Source of the DNA: Chromatiales bacterium
GTDB taxonomy: Bacteria > Pseudomonadota > Gammaproteobacteria > UBA6429 > Thiohalophilaceae
Reading direction: 5' to 3'
Assembly (NCBI GenBank): GCA_027032075.1
Contig: JALVOC010000022.1
Coordinates: 1 to 48,819, forward strand
DNA: 48,819 nt
Each line of letters begins with the position of its first letter. Position 1 is the first letter of the stretch. The notes under the pieces were generated by a model. The model saw nothing but the letters and a program-made list of their open reading frames with translations, was not told the origin of the DNA and ran no database searches. Below are positions 23,818 to 32,082 of the stretch, one piece after another. A program made the translations under genes and the position numbers.

Positions 23818-26632
23818 AGGCCTGGATCTTTTCAACCTTGGCATAACGCACCGGTTGCAGTTGTTGCAATATTTTCAGACTGCCCCTGGTCCACTTGTCG
23901 TACAGACCCTCCTTTATCCTGCCCAGATTGACGGTATGGATATCAATTGCCTTCTCTTCGAAGGGAAAGGCCTGCTCTTCCAGCAATAAATCATATTGTT
24001 CCAGCTCTTCCGCGTTCAACCCTTTTGGCCGCTGCGATTTCATCAGGGCGCGGGCGAAATCATGGTACACCTCGGCAATCTGATAGGTCGCCTCGGTGGT
24101 GACTTCCGCCACCTGGTATTTCAGGGCGCGTTCATATGCCTTGATGGTCTTTTTCATCAAACGCTTCTTTTTCCGCAGGCTTTTCTTCAATGGGATGGTC
24201 AGCCTTGTCTTTTTGAAGGCGCTGCGATACGGATTTGCCAGATGCAGGGTGGCGCTGGCCGCCAGGTAGGTTGAACGCACATTGCGTTCGGAGCCGGCGT
24301 TGGCGTCGGCCACGATGATTTTCTTCAGCCAATAACGCCATTTACGCGAATCGTTTTTCTTGCGGTAATATTCCGCGATACGGTGACGCGCCTCCATTGC
24401 CAGGGGAAACGGTTTTGCGTATTTTTTCAGGTATTGCTTGTAGGTTTTCACCGCCAAGCGTTTTTCATTGGATTTGTCATACAATTCCGCAGCCTGCCAC
24501 ATCAGTTGCCGCCGGTATTCCGCATCGGCAGATGCATTGGCGAGTGCCAGCAATTCGGTAGCCGCTTTTGCCCCCTGCCCGGTCTTGCTGTAAACCAGCG
24601 CAAGCTTTTCGGTCACACCGGCCTGTAATTTGTGATTTTTCGGATAACGCTTACGGAATTTCTCCAATACTGTGGCAGCCTGCTTGTACTCGCCCGCCTG
24701 GATCAGCATGCTGGCGCCATCATAGTCCGCAATCGCAACAAGGCTGGAAGCCGTGACGCTTTTGCCGACACGTAAAAAATGATACGCCGCCAGTTTTACA
24801 TTACCCAGCTCGCGCGCTTTTTCACCCTGTTTGTAAATACTTGCAGCCAGCCGGTCAGAAACCGGTTTGTAAAGCTTGTCTTCAGGTGAAATCAGTTGCA
24901 ACACTTCACCATAGGCATTCTCCGCCAGCGCGTAATTTTTCAATTCAAAGCGCGAATGCCCGGCGATGGTCAAGGCGGTTACCCGCAATTTTCTGAACTG
25001 TTTCTGCCTTGCCTGCTTTTTCTTTAAAAACAATTCCGCCGTGTAGATGGCGCGTCTGTATGCTTTCAAGTCAAACAGTTCCTTCGACACATTCACCAGC
25101 ACCTGCGGAACGCGTTTGTCCTGCGGGAAGGTGTTGCTGAATTTTATCGCGCTCTTTATCGCCCGCTCGTGCCACACGGGCTTGTCATAAATGGTTAACT
25201 GCCTGCCGCTGTCCTTGTAGGCATTCAGCTGTTTTTCCAGCGCCTTGTATGCGAGTAACGCCGCATAACCGGCTTCCGCGCTTTTTTCATGTCTGGGATA
25301 ACGGTAAGCGGTGGTCTCGAATTCATCGATGGCCACAGCGTAACGTCCGGCATCAAACAGGGTCTCGGCAAACAGAAAATTGATCCTGGCCGCATCCTTT
25401 TCCCTGGGGAAGGATTTTAAAAACACGCCATACCAACTGGCAGCGCGCTGATAATCCTTAGCGGCGCCGCTCTTTTGCGCCACTGCATGATAATGACTCG
25501 CCAGCTCCCGGATATGCCTGATGATCAGGGGTTTTAATTCGGCTTTACGTTCCTTGCTCTGGTATTGCCAGAAATTACTGCCGACACCAAAGCGTTTCAC
25601 AAAATCCTCCTTGGCAGACAACACCAGTTGCGAAAAGCCTCCCTGCTTGTAGATCTCGATGGCATCACTCTGGAATTGCGGCGCAAAAGCACTTTCCGGA
25701 TAGCGTTTCACATAGGCCATGTAGGTATCGGCCGCATCCAGCAGGCGTTCCTTGCGCAGATAAAGATCACCGAGCCGATGATAGATCAACGGCCCGTATG
25801 GGCGGTCACCTACCCGCTCAAAATAGCGTTGCAGGCTCTTGTCGCCCTGCTGATAGGTGAAGGCCAGGCTCACCACCCGTAAGGTGTCGTCCAGAATTTC
25901 CTGATCCGCTCTCGGCAGATCGGCTGCATGGCCAAGTTCCGTTATTTGCCCCTGCTGATATTTTCTGTCGAGGAATTCCATGTAGGCATTGAGCGCCGGG
26001 ATGTATTTGTTCTGTTTGAACAGGCTCCAGCCGTATTTGTATAGCGCCTTTTCATAATACCTGGACTCAGTGGAATAATTTATAACGGCGTTGTAGGCTT
26101 TGCCGGCTTCAACAAATTTACGCGCGACAAAAAGAATTTCGCCACGGCGGAATTGCACCTCATCGTAGTAACGTGTTGCGGGATAGTCATTCACCAGACG
26201 GGTCAATGCTTTCAGCGCATTAGCCGTGTCGCCAGTCAACGAGTAGGCTTTTGCCAGCTGATAATAGATCAAGTCGTTATCCGGGCGGCGGGGATATGCG
26301 AGGAGATAATCCTGGTACATTTTAATCGCCCGCTGTATCTGGCGAGAACCCGCCCTCGCCTCCCTCTCCCTGGAGGAAAGACTAAGCGCCTCACCCTGCT
26401 CCAGTTCCAGATCGGCCAGGCGCCGCATTGCCTCGCCGTACAACGGCCCGCCTTTTGCCGCTTTGACAAATTTCCGGTAGCGCTTGATGACGACAGCACG
26501 ATCGATCCTGGTAATTTCCGGTTCCTCGAGTTTGATTTCCCGTTCGCCCAGTTTACCGATCGTCGGCTCGGTGGTGCGGCAGGACACCAGCAGCAGGAGG
26601 AAAGGGATCAATGGGTAAACAATCTTTTTCAC
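23798..26632 (-). CDS. Giant TPR lipoprotein
   Basis: This 944-residue protein begins with a lipoprotein signal (LLLLVSC, Cys18) and then consists almost wholly of tetratricopeptide-type helical repeats, such as YYQLAKAYSLTGDTANALKA, YHRLGDLYLRKERLLDAADT and YDKSNEKRLAVKTYKQYLKK. It is rich in Lys, Tyr and Ala and has no catalytic motif. It probably forms a long periplasmic solenoid anchored in the outer membrane. Large TPR proteins of this kind accompany the ExbB/ExbD/AgmX genes in Glt-like systems. It overlaps the preceding TPR gene by four bases. Confidence 0.85.
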   Translation of the reverse strand: MKKIVYPLIPFLLLLVSCRTTEPTIGKLGEREIKLEEPEITRIDRAVVIKRYRKFVKAAKGGPLYGEAMRRLADLELEQGEALSLSSREREARAGSRQIQRAIKMYQDYLLAYPRRPDNDLIYYQLAKAYSLTGDTANALKALTRLVNDYPATRYYDEVQFRRGEILFVARKFVEAGKAYNAVINYSTESRYYEKALYKYGWSLFKQNKYIPALNAYMEFLDRKYQQGQITELGHAADLPRADQEILDDTLRVVSLAFTYQQGDKSLQRYFERVGDRPYGPLIYHRLGDLYLRKERLLDAADTYMAYVKRYPESAFAPQFQSDAIEIYKQGGFSQLVLSAKEDFVKRFGVGSNFWQYQSKERKAELKPLIIRHIRELASHYHAVAQKSGAAKDYQRAASWYGVFLKSFPREKDAARINFLFAETLFDAGRYAVAIDEFETTAYRYPRHEKSAEAGYAALLAYKALEKQLNAYKDSGRQLTIYDKPVWHERAIKSAIKFSNTFPQDKRVPQVLVNVSKELFDLKAYRRAIYTAELFLKKKQARQKQFRKLRVTALTIAGHSRFELKNYALAENAYGEVLQLISPEDKLYKPVSDRLAASIYKQGEKARELGNVKLAAYHFLRVGKSVTASSLVAIADYDGASMLIQAGEYKQAATVLEKFRKRYPKNHKLQAGVTEKLALVYSKTGQGAKAATELLALANASADAEYRRQLMWQAAELYDKSNEKRLAVKTYKQYLKKYAKPFPLAMEARHRIAEYYRKKNDSRKWRYWLKKIIVADANAGSERNVRSTYLAASATLHLANPYRSAFKKTRLTIPLKKSLRKKKRLMKKTIKAYERALKYQVAEVTTEATYQIAEVYHDFARALMKSQRPKGLNAEELEQYDLLLEEQAFPFEEKAIDIHTVNLGRIKEGLYDKWTRGSLKILQQLQPVRYAKVEKIQAYVETIN

Positions 26633-28524
26633 TGTATCCCATCCCCGCTTTTCGCCAGACTGTCATATATGCGGGCCAGTGCGAAATTTGCGCGCAGATT
26701 GTAATTCTTCAGGCGTGCACGCTGACGCTTAAGTTCATCCAACGCCAATGCCTCGATGATTTGCTCCTGCGCACCAATCACTTTTGCCAAATCCTTTTTC
26801 AACCTGTTAATGCGCCGGATTTGCAACCGTATTCTCTGATCATATCCCCTGAATCCCTGCGGCGCCCGCTGCCGTGCCTGCTGCAACGATGCGCGCGCCA
26901 GTTCCGACTTCCGCAACAACTCGTCCAGCTCCTGCAACTGTTTTTTTACCTGCCATAATCGCGCTGCATATTTCTTGCTGACATCCCAGAGCAGCAGACC
27001 ATGCAGCAGGTGGTACTTCTCTTTCGTTTCCGCAGCAACCTTGTTGCCAAGGCGATTGATCTTTTTCTTGATCCGCTCAAGCTCAGTTAAACGTTTCTTC
27101 TCTTCCCTGCTTGCCAATGCCAATTCATCATTACGCGCCATGATCTGTTGATATTTCTGAAACAGGCGATCGCGTTTTTTTTGCAATTTTTCATATTTAC
27201 TCAAGCGCAAATAACTTTTTATTTTCGGCAGTTTCTGCTGATACGATTTGCGCCGCTCTGCCAGCATGAGCTTGTACACGGGCAAATGCTGTTGCCAGCG
27301 GTTCAGCACGTATTGCAGGTACAACAGATCCTGATACTGTTTGTTGGCTTGCTGAAATTGGTGCGATGCCATGAGGGAATACAAATACGGTACGGTGATG
27401 GAATCCGGCAGACTGGTGTTATAACGGGGCAGGACGGACTCTTCCCCTGTATTTTCCGGGCGGAGAGCACGCAACAATTCACCTTTCTTTATTGCGGCGG
27501 CGATGGCTTTGATCCGCTGGAGCTGTTCCTCGTATCGTGTTACCGCATTGTTGTAATGCACCAGTGCCAGTTTCTTTTTATCCAGTTTCTCCAGCACATA
27601 CGGGATCGCCAGTAACACTTCCTGCACAGCGGGGTCCAGGATGTTTTTCTCTTGAATTTCCATCCAGGGCACCAGCGCGCGGCGATAGGCCTGGGCTGAT
27701 TCATAGGACCAGCCCAGACCCAGCAGGGCCTTGTTTGTCTGGGGGCCGTGCAGGCGCACACGTTTGAAATATTCACCGGCGTTTTGCGGCTGGTTGATTC
27801 TGATTTGCGCAAAACCCAGAGCCAGGTTGGCCCGATCACGAAGCGCGCGCAGTTCCTGATCGCCGCTGGAGAGACGACCAAGCCCGTCGAGTAGTGTGAT
27901 CCCCTCATCAAGCCTGTTTTGTCTGACAAGCGACACGCCGAGATTAAACTGCGTATACGCCTTCCAGGCGGTATCGGTATCAAACGATTCCAGAATTTCC
28001 CCGGCTTTGCGGTACTCCTGTTTGTGCAGATAAATATTTGCCAGGATATTGAGGCGTTCCGCCTCCGTGGACGGCGGCAGGGTGTTTTTGGCATGCTGCA
28101 AGGCAGCAGCAGCGGCATCGTACATTCCCCGCCTGTACCTGGTTTTACCCAGATAGAACCAGGCTTTGCCGCGCGTGGCGGCATCCACCTGTGTGGATGC
28201 ATCGATCAAACGTTCGAAGATTTCCCCTGCCTGCTGATGCAGACCGTAAGCCAGATACAGCCCGCCGAGAAATATTTCCGCCTCATTACCCTGTTTTTGC
28301 AATGAACCCGTCTGACGGGCGATCAGCAGATTGGTAATTGCGGAAAAGTATTTGCCCTGATAAAAGTTGTATAGCGATTCGCCATAACGCAGGTCACGCA
28401 CTACCTTGGCATTGTCTTGCGGCGCATCTGTCTGTTCTTCTGCCACAACAAGGCGGCAAGGCAGCAGCCAAACTGTTGCCACCACAAGCGTTACGATTCG
28501 CTTACAAATAACTGATTTCTTCAT
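26629..28524 (-). CDS. Secreted TPR and coiled-coil protein
   Basis: This 631-residue protein has an N-terminal signal peptide (VTLVVATVWLLPCRLVVA-EE) and about ten tetratricopeptide-like repeats over residues 45-330 (LYNFYQGKYFSAITNLLIAR, AWFYLGKTRYRRGMYDAAAA). From about residue 420 it becomes helical and charged, with probable coiled coils (KYEKLQKKRDRLFQKYQQIM, QLQELDELLRKSELARASLQ). No lipobox is convincing, so it should be soluble in the periplasm. It lies 33 nt after the upstream gene. Confidence 0.83.
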   Translation of the reverse strand: MKKSVICKRIVTLVVATVWLLPCRLVVAEEQTDAPQDNAKVVRDLRYGESLYNFYQGKYFSAITNLLIARQTGSLQKQGNEAEIFLGGLYLAYGLHQQAGEIFERLIDASTQVDAATRGKAWFYLGKTRYRRGMYDAAAAALQHAKNTLPPSTEAERLNILANIYLHKQEYRKAGEILESFDTDTAWKAYTQFNLGVSLVRQNRLDEGITLLDGLGRLSSGDQELRALRDRANLALGFAQIRINQPQNAGEYFKRVRLHGPQTNKALLGLGWSYESAQAYRRALVPWMEIQEKNILDPAVQEVLLAIPYVLEKLDKKKLALVHYNNAVTRYEEQLQRIKAIAAAIKKGELLRALRPENTGEESVLPRYNTSLPDSITVPYLYSLMASHQFQQANKQYQDLLYLQYVLNRWQQHLPVYKLMLAERRKSYQQKLPKIKSYLRLSKYEKLQKKRDRLFQKYQQIMARNDELALASREEKKRLTELERIKKKINRLGNKVAAETKEKYHLLHGLLLWDVSKKYAARLWQVKKQLQELDELLRKSELARASLQQARQRAPQGFRGYDQRIRLQIRRINRLKKDLAKVIGAQEQIIEALALDELKRQRARLKNYNLRANFALARIYDSLAKSGDGIQ

Positions 28525-28557
28525 TGAGAAGCCGTATGTTGGGACCCGATCAAACCT

Positions 28558-29112
28558 CTATTCCCAGACTTTTGCGACAAATTCCGGCTGCTGTTTGCTG
28601 CTGTTGCCCACTATTTTGAGTTCCAGATATTGCGGCTCACTGCTCTTTTCTATTTTTATTGTCGTACCACGGCGGTAATCACGTTTCTTTGGTCCCTTGC
28701 CGGTAAAAAATGCAACAATCTCATGCTTGCCGGTTGAAAGATTTCCCATGTACAGGCGCTGCACGCCGCCACGTTTGAGCGCATTCACTTCGCGTTCGGT
28801 ATATAAATAGTTGGTGACGATTTTGTTATCCACACGCAACTGCACCGAATCAAGGCTGAAATACTCACCCGCATCCATTGACAGAAACACACTGAACTGG
28901 GTATTGGCCGGAAACAGCAAATCCTCCTCGAGCTTGAATAGATCCCGATTCAGCTCCAGCACCTCCTTTTTCAGTGCCTGAATGCGGCCCTCCAACTCCG
29001 ATCCCTGCACGTTTGACTTGCCATGGGAGGGCTCACTCATCGCCACAGAGGCACAACACAACAAACCCAGGAGCAGAAACAGGCCGGTTGCCAGATTGTT
29101 TAACCGTGTCAT
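28558..29112 (-). CDS. Secreted protein of unknown function with N-terminal coiled coil
   Basis: This 184-residue protein starts at the ATG at 29112, where a signal peptide begins (LATGLFLLLGLLCCASVAMS). A predicted coiled coil follows (ELEGRIQALKKEVLELNRDL), then a beta-rich domain (SVFLSMDAGEYFSLDSVQLR, GNLSTGKHEIVAFFTGKGPK) reminiscent of carbohydrate- or PEGA-like sandwich folds. No family is certain. It is the first gene of the leftward TPR/ExbB operon and is preceded by a good candidate promoter. Confidence 0.72.
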   Translation of the reverse strand: MTRLNNLATGLFLLLGLLCCASVAMSEPSHGKSNVQGSELEGRIQALKKEVLELNRDLFKLEEDLLFPANTQFSVFLSMDAGEYFSLDSVQLRVDNKIVTNYLYTEREVNALKRGGVQRLYMGNLSTGKHEIVAFFTGKGPKKRDYRRGTTIKIEKSSEPQYLELKIVGNSSKQQPEFVAKVWE

Positions 29113-29153
29113 CACTTGACTGATATCCAACTCTCTCAAATACACATACTTAT

Positions 29154-29181
29154 ATAATAACATTTTGGATTATGGCATCAA
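29154..29181 (-). promoter_or_regulatory. Candidate promoter of the TPR/ExbB operon
   Basis: On the minus strand TTGATG (29176-29181) and TATTAT (29154-29159) are separated by 16 bp, about 45 nt upstream of the first gene of the operon. The surrounding 29145-29165 is AT-rich. Motif evidence only. Confidence 0.45.
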
Positions 29182-29254
29182 AAATCCTGTCACGTCGCTG
29201 CCGGGCTTCATAATTCGGCAAAAAACGGCCATGCGACAAAAAACATGCCGCCCA

Positions 29255-30274
29255 CTAATGCGCTGCGGCGCGGTTACGTGCAGCAGGCGGCATCAGTCCG
29301 GAGCTGTAATGCGTCTGTCCGCGGGCATCGATGATCACCGCATCGATTCCCTTCAGGCGCTCGGCCAGCTGCAGGGCTTTCTTCGCACCAAGCACGAAAA
29401 ACGCGGTCGACAAGGCATCGGTTGTGGTGGCATCCGGCCCGATGACACTCACACTCCAGGTGGTGGCAACCGGTCTGCCGGTCTGCGGATTGATGATGTG
29501 GTGATAACGGACACCCTTCTCGATGAAATAACGCTCGTAATCACCCGAGGTGGAAATGGCGGTATCACTCAGCGGTAACAAAACGGCAACGCCGTTTTTC
29601 TGCCGCGGGTGGCGGATCCCCATCATCCAGGGCCGGCCATGCCGATCACCCAGGATCCGGCTGTCCCCACCCGCGGTCACCAGCCCGTTTTTGATACCGC
29701 ACTTTTTCAGAATTTTAATCCCGTTATCGACCGCATAACCTTTTGCAATGCCCCCGAGATCGATTCGCACCCCTTCGCGGGCAAATTGCAGCGTGTGATT
29801 TGCCGCATTCATTTTAATAAGGTGGTAATCCACCGCAGCGAGCCGCTGCGCGATTTCCTCTGCAGCGGGTTTGATTTTGCGGCGAAAGTCATACTTGTAA
29901 CCAATGCTGGCAAAAGTGATATCAAACGCCCCCGCTGAAAGTCTTGCCACCTCGTTTGCGCGCTGGATGAGACGAAACAGCTCGCTGCCTACCTTCACAG
30001 GATGCTTCGCCGCTTCGCGGTTGAGCAAGGCGATTTCACTGTCCTCCCGGAAGGGGCTCATCACGGCATCGATACGATGCATTTCTTTCAGCACCGCCAT
30101 GCTGCACTGCCGTGCTTTTCCGCTGTCTGCCGCCCAGACTTCCACGGTGATACGCGTGCCCATCACGTCCCGCTCCAGCTTGAACCATTCGGCCATGGCG
30201 GCAGGGGAAAACAGCAGAGTGATGAGGACCCCGGGAACAAGCAGCCGCCTGGCGGCAAAGAATTTGAAATTCAT
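29255..30274 (-). CDS. apbE: FAD:protein FMN transferase ApbE
   Basis: ApbE moves FMN from FAD onto a Ser/Thr of exported redox proteins. It has 339 residues and a signal peptide ending SPAAMA-EW (about residue 28), so it acts in the periplasm. Family motifs are visible: RDVMGTRITVEVWA, GGIAKGYAVDNGIKIL, VTAGGDSRILGDRHGRPW, INPQTGRPVATTWSVSVIGP and the Mg-binding TTDALSTAFFVLGAK. The usual targets (Nqr/Rnf subunits, FMN-binding domains) are not nearby, and no clear flavinylation motif was found in cluster proteins. It lies 147 nt after the DUF1501-like gene, separated by a stem-loop (30372-30388), and may belong to the same transcript. Confidence 0.95.
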   Translation of the reverse strand: MNFKFFAARRLLVPGVLITLLFSPAAMAEWFKLERDVMGTRITVEVWAADSGKARQCSMAVLKEMHRIDAVMSPFREDSEIALLNREAAKHPVKVGSELFRLIQRANEVARLSAGAFDITFASIGYKYDFRRKIKPAAEEIAQRLAAVDYHLIKMNAANHTLQFAREGVRIDLGGIAKGYAVDNGIKILKKCGIKNGLVTAGGDSRILGDRHGRPWMMGIRHPRQKNGVAVLLPLSDTAISTSGDYERYFIEKGVRYHHIINPQTGRPVATTWSVSVIGPDATTTDALSTAFFVLGAKKALQLAERLKGIDAVIIDARGQTHYSSGLMPPAARNRAAAH

Positions 30275-30371
30275 AATTTCGGCCGGAATTCAATCATGGG
30301 GCCATTCTGATATCGATATACTGTCGACACAAACACCATGGTATGTGGTAGCGCAATAAGCCGTTCACGCC

Positions 30372-30388
30372 GTCGCGAAGCCCGCGAC
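30372..30388 (-). other. Stem-loop between the DUF1501-like gene and apbE
   Basis: GTCGCG (30372-30377) and CGCGAC (30383-30388) form a perfect 6-bp stem with a 5-nt loop. There is no U-run on either strand after it. It could stabilise or partly terminate the upstream message. Weak evidence. Confidence 0.3.
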
Positions 30389-30421
30389 AGGGGTAATTAT
30401 TACTGCTTCCTGCGCTGATGC

Positions 30422-32044
30422 CTAGCTGATATTGCCAAATGAAATCAGATTGTCGATATTCCCGAGTCCATGGCCGGGAAACAGGGTGGTGAATTGCCCC
30501 TCATCACCATTCAACGCCATATAATTCAGAATGACGGTATTCACCAGCAGGTTAACATTGTTTGCCGCCGGACTCGATGAGGTGACGACCGAGGCATCCG
30601 CTGAAAAACGCCCAATCTGACGGTGTCTCTCCAGCGGCAGACCGTTGTTGTATGGCGTGACCGCACCTGCCGGGTTGTATACCAGGAAAAAGGAACTGGC
30701 CGTGGAGGAATTATCCCCGGTCCAGACACCCTTGCCGCGGCCGCCCAGTTCATTGTTGCCCTGCGGCTGGCTGTTGTCCACCGTGCCGTTGCTCGCCACT
30801 GAACCGTCACTGAAGACATAGATCATCAAGGGTTTGGCCATGAGCGCCGCATAGGCCAGACACGCGCCGATGCATCTGCCCGCCCGCAGATCACGGTTCT
30901 CACCGGCAAAGCGGTTGCTCGTATGATAATCATAGCCGCCCATGGTGATACAACCTGCACCCGCATGACCGTCGATTACCATTTTCATCACCGAGGCGGT
31001 TTTCTGGAATTCCCGATCGTTATCGAACTCCGCTGCGGTGAATATGCCACCGCGGATATTCGGATCCGCCGCAGGATCCACCGAAACCCCCGCAAAGCGG
31101 TTGGCAATGTCGGCAGACTTGAGATAACCGCAACGCACCAGATCCTTGACCACCTCATCCCGTGTCACATTGATACCCGGGCTGACACCACTGAGCGCCA
31201 TTTTTTTATGACTGATACGCGCGATCGACTCCATCACCGCGGTGACATCGGCAGGATCACTGAGGATGGCCGTTAAATTACCGACATCCACCATACCGGT
31301 AACATCACTTGGACGGTCGACTTTTGTCGGGCGGATTTCCGGATCGACGAGTGCCGCAGGCGAGGCGGAATTGCCACCTGACTCGGTATTGCGTGATCCG
31401 ATGAGGGTCACCACGCCACCCTCGGCACCTGCCCTTGCAATACCATAGAGCGGATTGTGCGGGTTGTTGCCGGTATCGTTATCCGAGCGCGCGGGGATCA
31501 CGGCGCCATCGATGGCGCCCTGTGTCAGGGCACTGCCCGCCTTGCCGAGGATCCCGAACAACATGGCGCTGTCCGCATGGAACCTTAAACCCAGGGAGCT
31601 GTTGGTAAAGTCCCCGTCACTTGGGTTGAGCAGTGTTGCGCCAGCATCTGAAATGCCGGGGATCATGTCACCGGGCAAACCCAGTTTGTTGTAACCGGCG
31701 GTGGAAAGGAAATCCATCTGCCCATCACCCTTGCCTACCAGCACGTTTGAGCCGGAAAGATTCGCGCCACCTGCCAGATCAAAGCAGATAAACGGCACCT
31801 TCGCGGCACCGGATAAGCCGCCCAGTTGGCAACCGCTGTCCGCCGCGAGCGCATCCAGATCGGAGGAGACCGCCGCATAGGCCTCGCGCGGGTTGGCAAA
31901 CAGGCTGAACACCCCTCCCGTTAAAATTGTTGCCGCCCCGCTGATAAATCCCTGCCGGATAAAATCACGCCGTGAGATTGGCCGTGGATGATCGGCATGA
32001 CACAAGGGTTCATCGACAGAAATAGGTTTGCGTCTTTTTGCCAT
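30422..32044 (-). CDS. Tat-exported DUF1501-like protein
   Basis: This 540-residue protein has a twin-arginine signal (ISRRDFIRQGFISGAA, Arg25-Arg26) and is thus exported folded. The order of FDLAGGANLSGSNVLVGKG, a middle VIPAR/VTLIGSRN region and GGYDYHTSNRFAGENRDLRA followed by YVFSDGSVASNG resembles the DUF1501 pattern (GGxDGLN, then GGWDTHxNQ, then EFGRT). The match is divergent, with sulfatase-like metal ligands uncertain. I chose the ATG at 32044 with GAGG upstream. It follows the LamG cytochrome gene by 38 nt. In Planctomycetes DUF1501 genes sit beside cytochrome/LamG genes, an analogous pairing. Confidence 0.65.
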   Translation of the reverse strand: MAKRRKPISVDEPLCHADHPRPISRRDFIRQGFISGAATILTGGVFSLFANPREAYAAVSSDLDALAADSGCQLGGLSGAAKVPFICFDLAGGANLSGSNVLVGKGDGQMDFLSTAGYNKLGLPGDMIPGISDAGATLLNPSDGDFTNSSLGLRFHADSAMLFGILGKAGSALTQGAIDGAVIPARSDNDTGNNPHNPLYGIARAGAEGGVVTLIGSRNTESGGNSASPAALVDPEIRPTKVDRPSDVTGMVDVGNLTAILSDPADVTAVMESIARISHKKMALSGVSPGINVTRDEVVKDLVRCGYLKSADIANRFAGVSVDPAADPNIRGGIFTAAEFDNDREFQKTASVMKMVIDGHAGAGCITMGGYDYHTSNRFAGENRDLRAGRCIGACLAYAALMAKPLMIYVFSDGSVASNGTVDNSQPQGNNELGGRGKGVWTGDNSSTASSFFLVYNPAGAVTPYNNGLPLERHRQIGRFSADASVVTSSSPAANNVNLLVNTVILNYMALNGDEGQFTTLFPGHGLGNIDNLISFGNIS

Positions 32045-32082
32045 TATCGCTACCTCGAGCACGTAAACAGGTTGGGTTTCAT

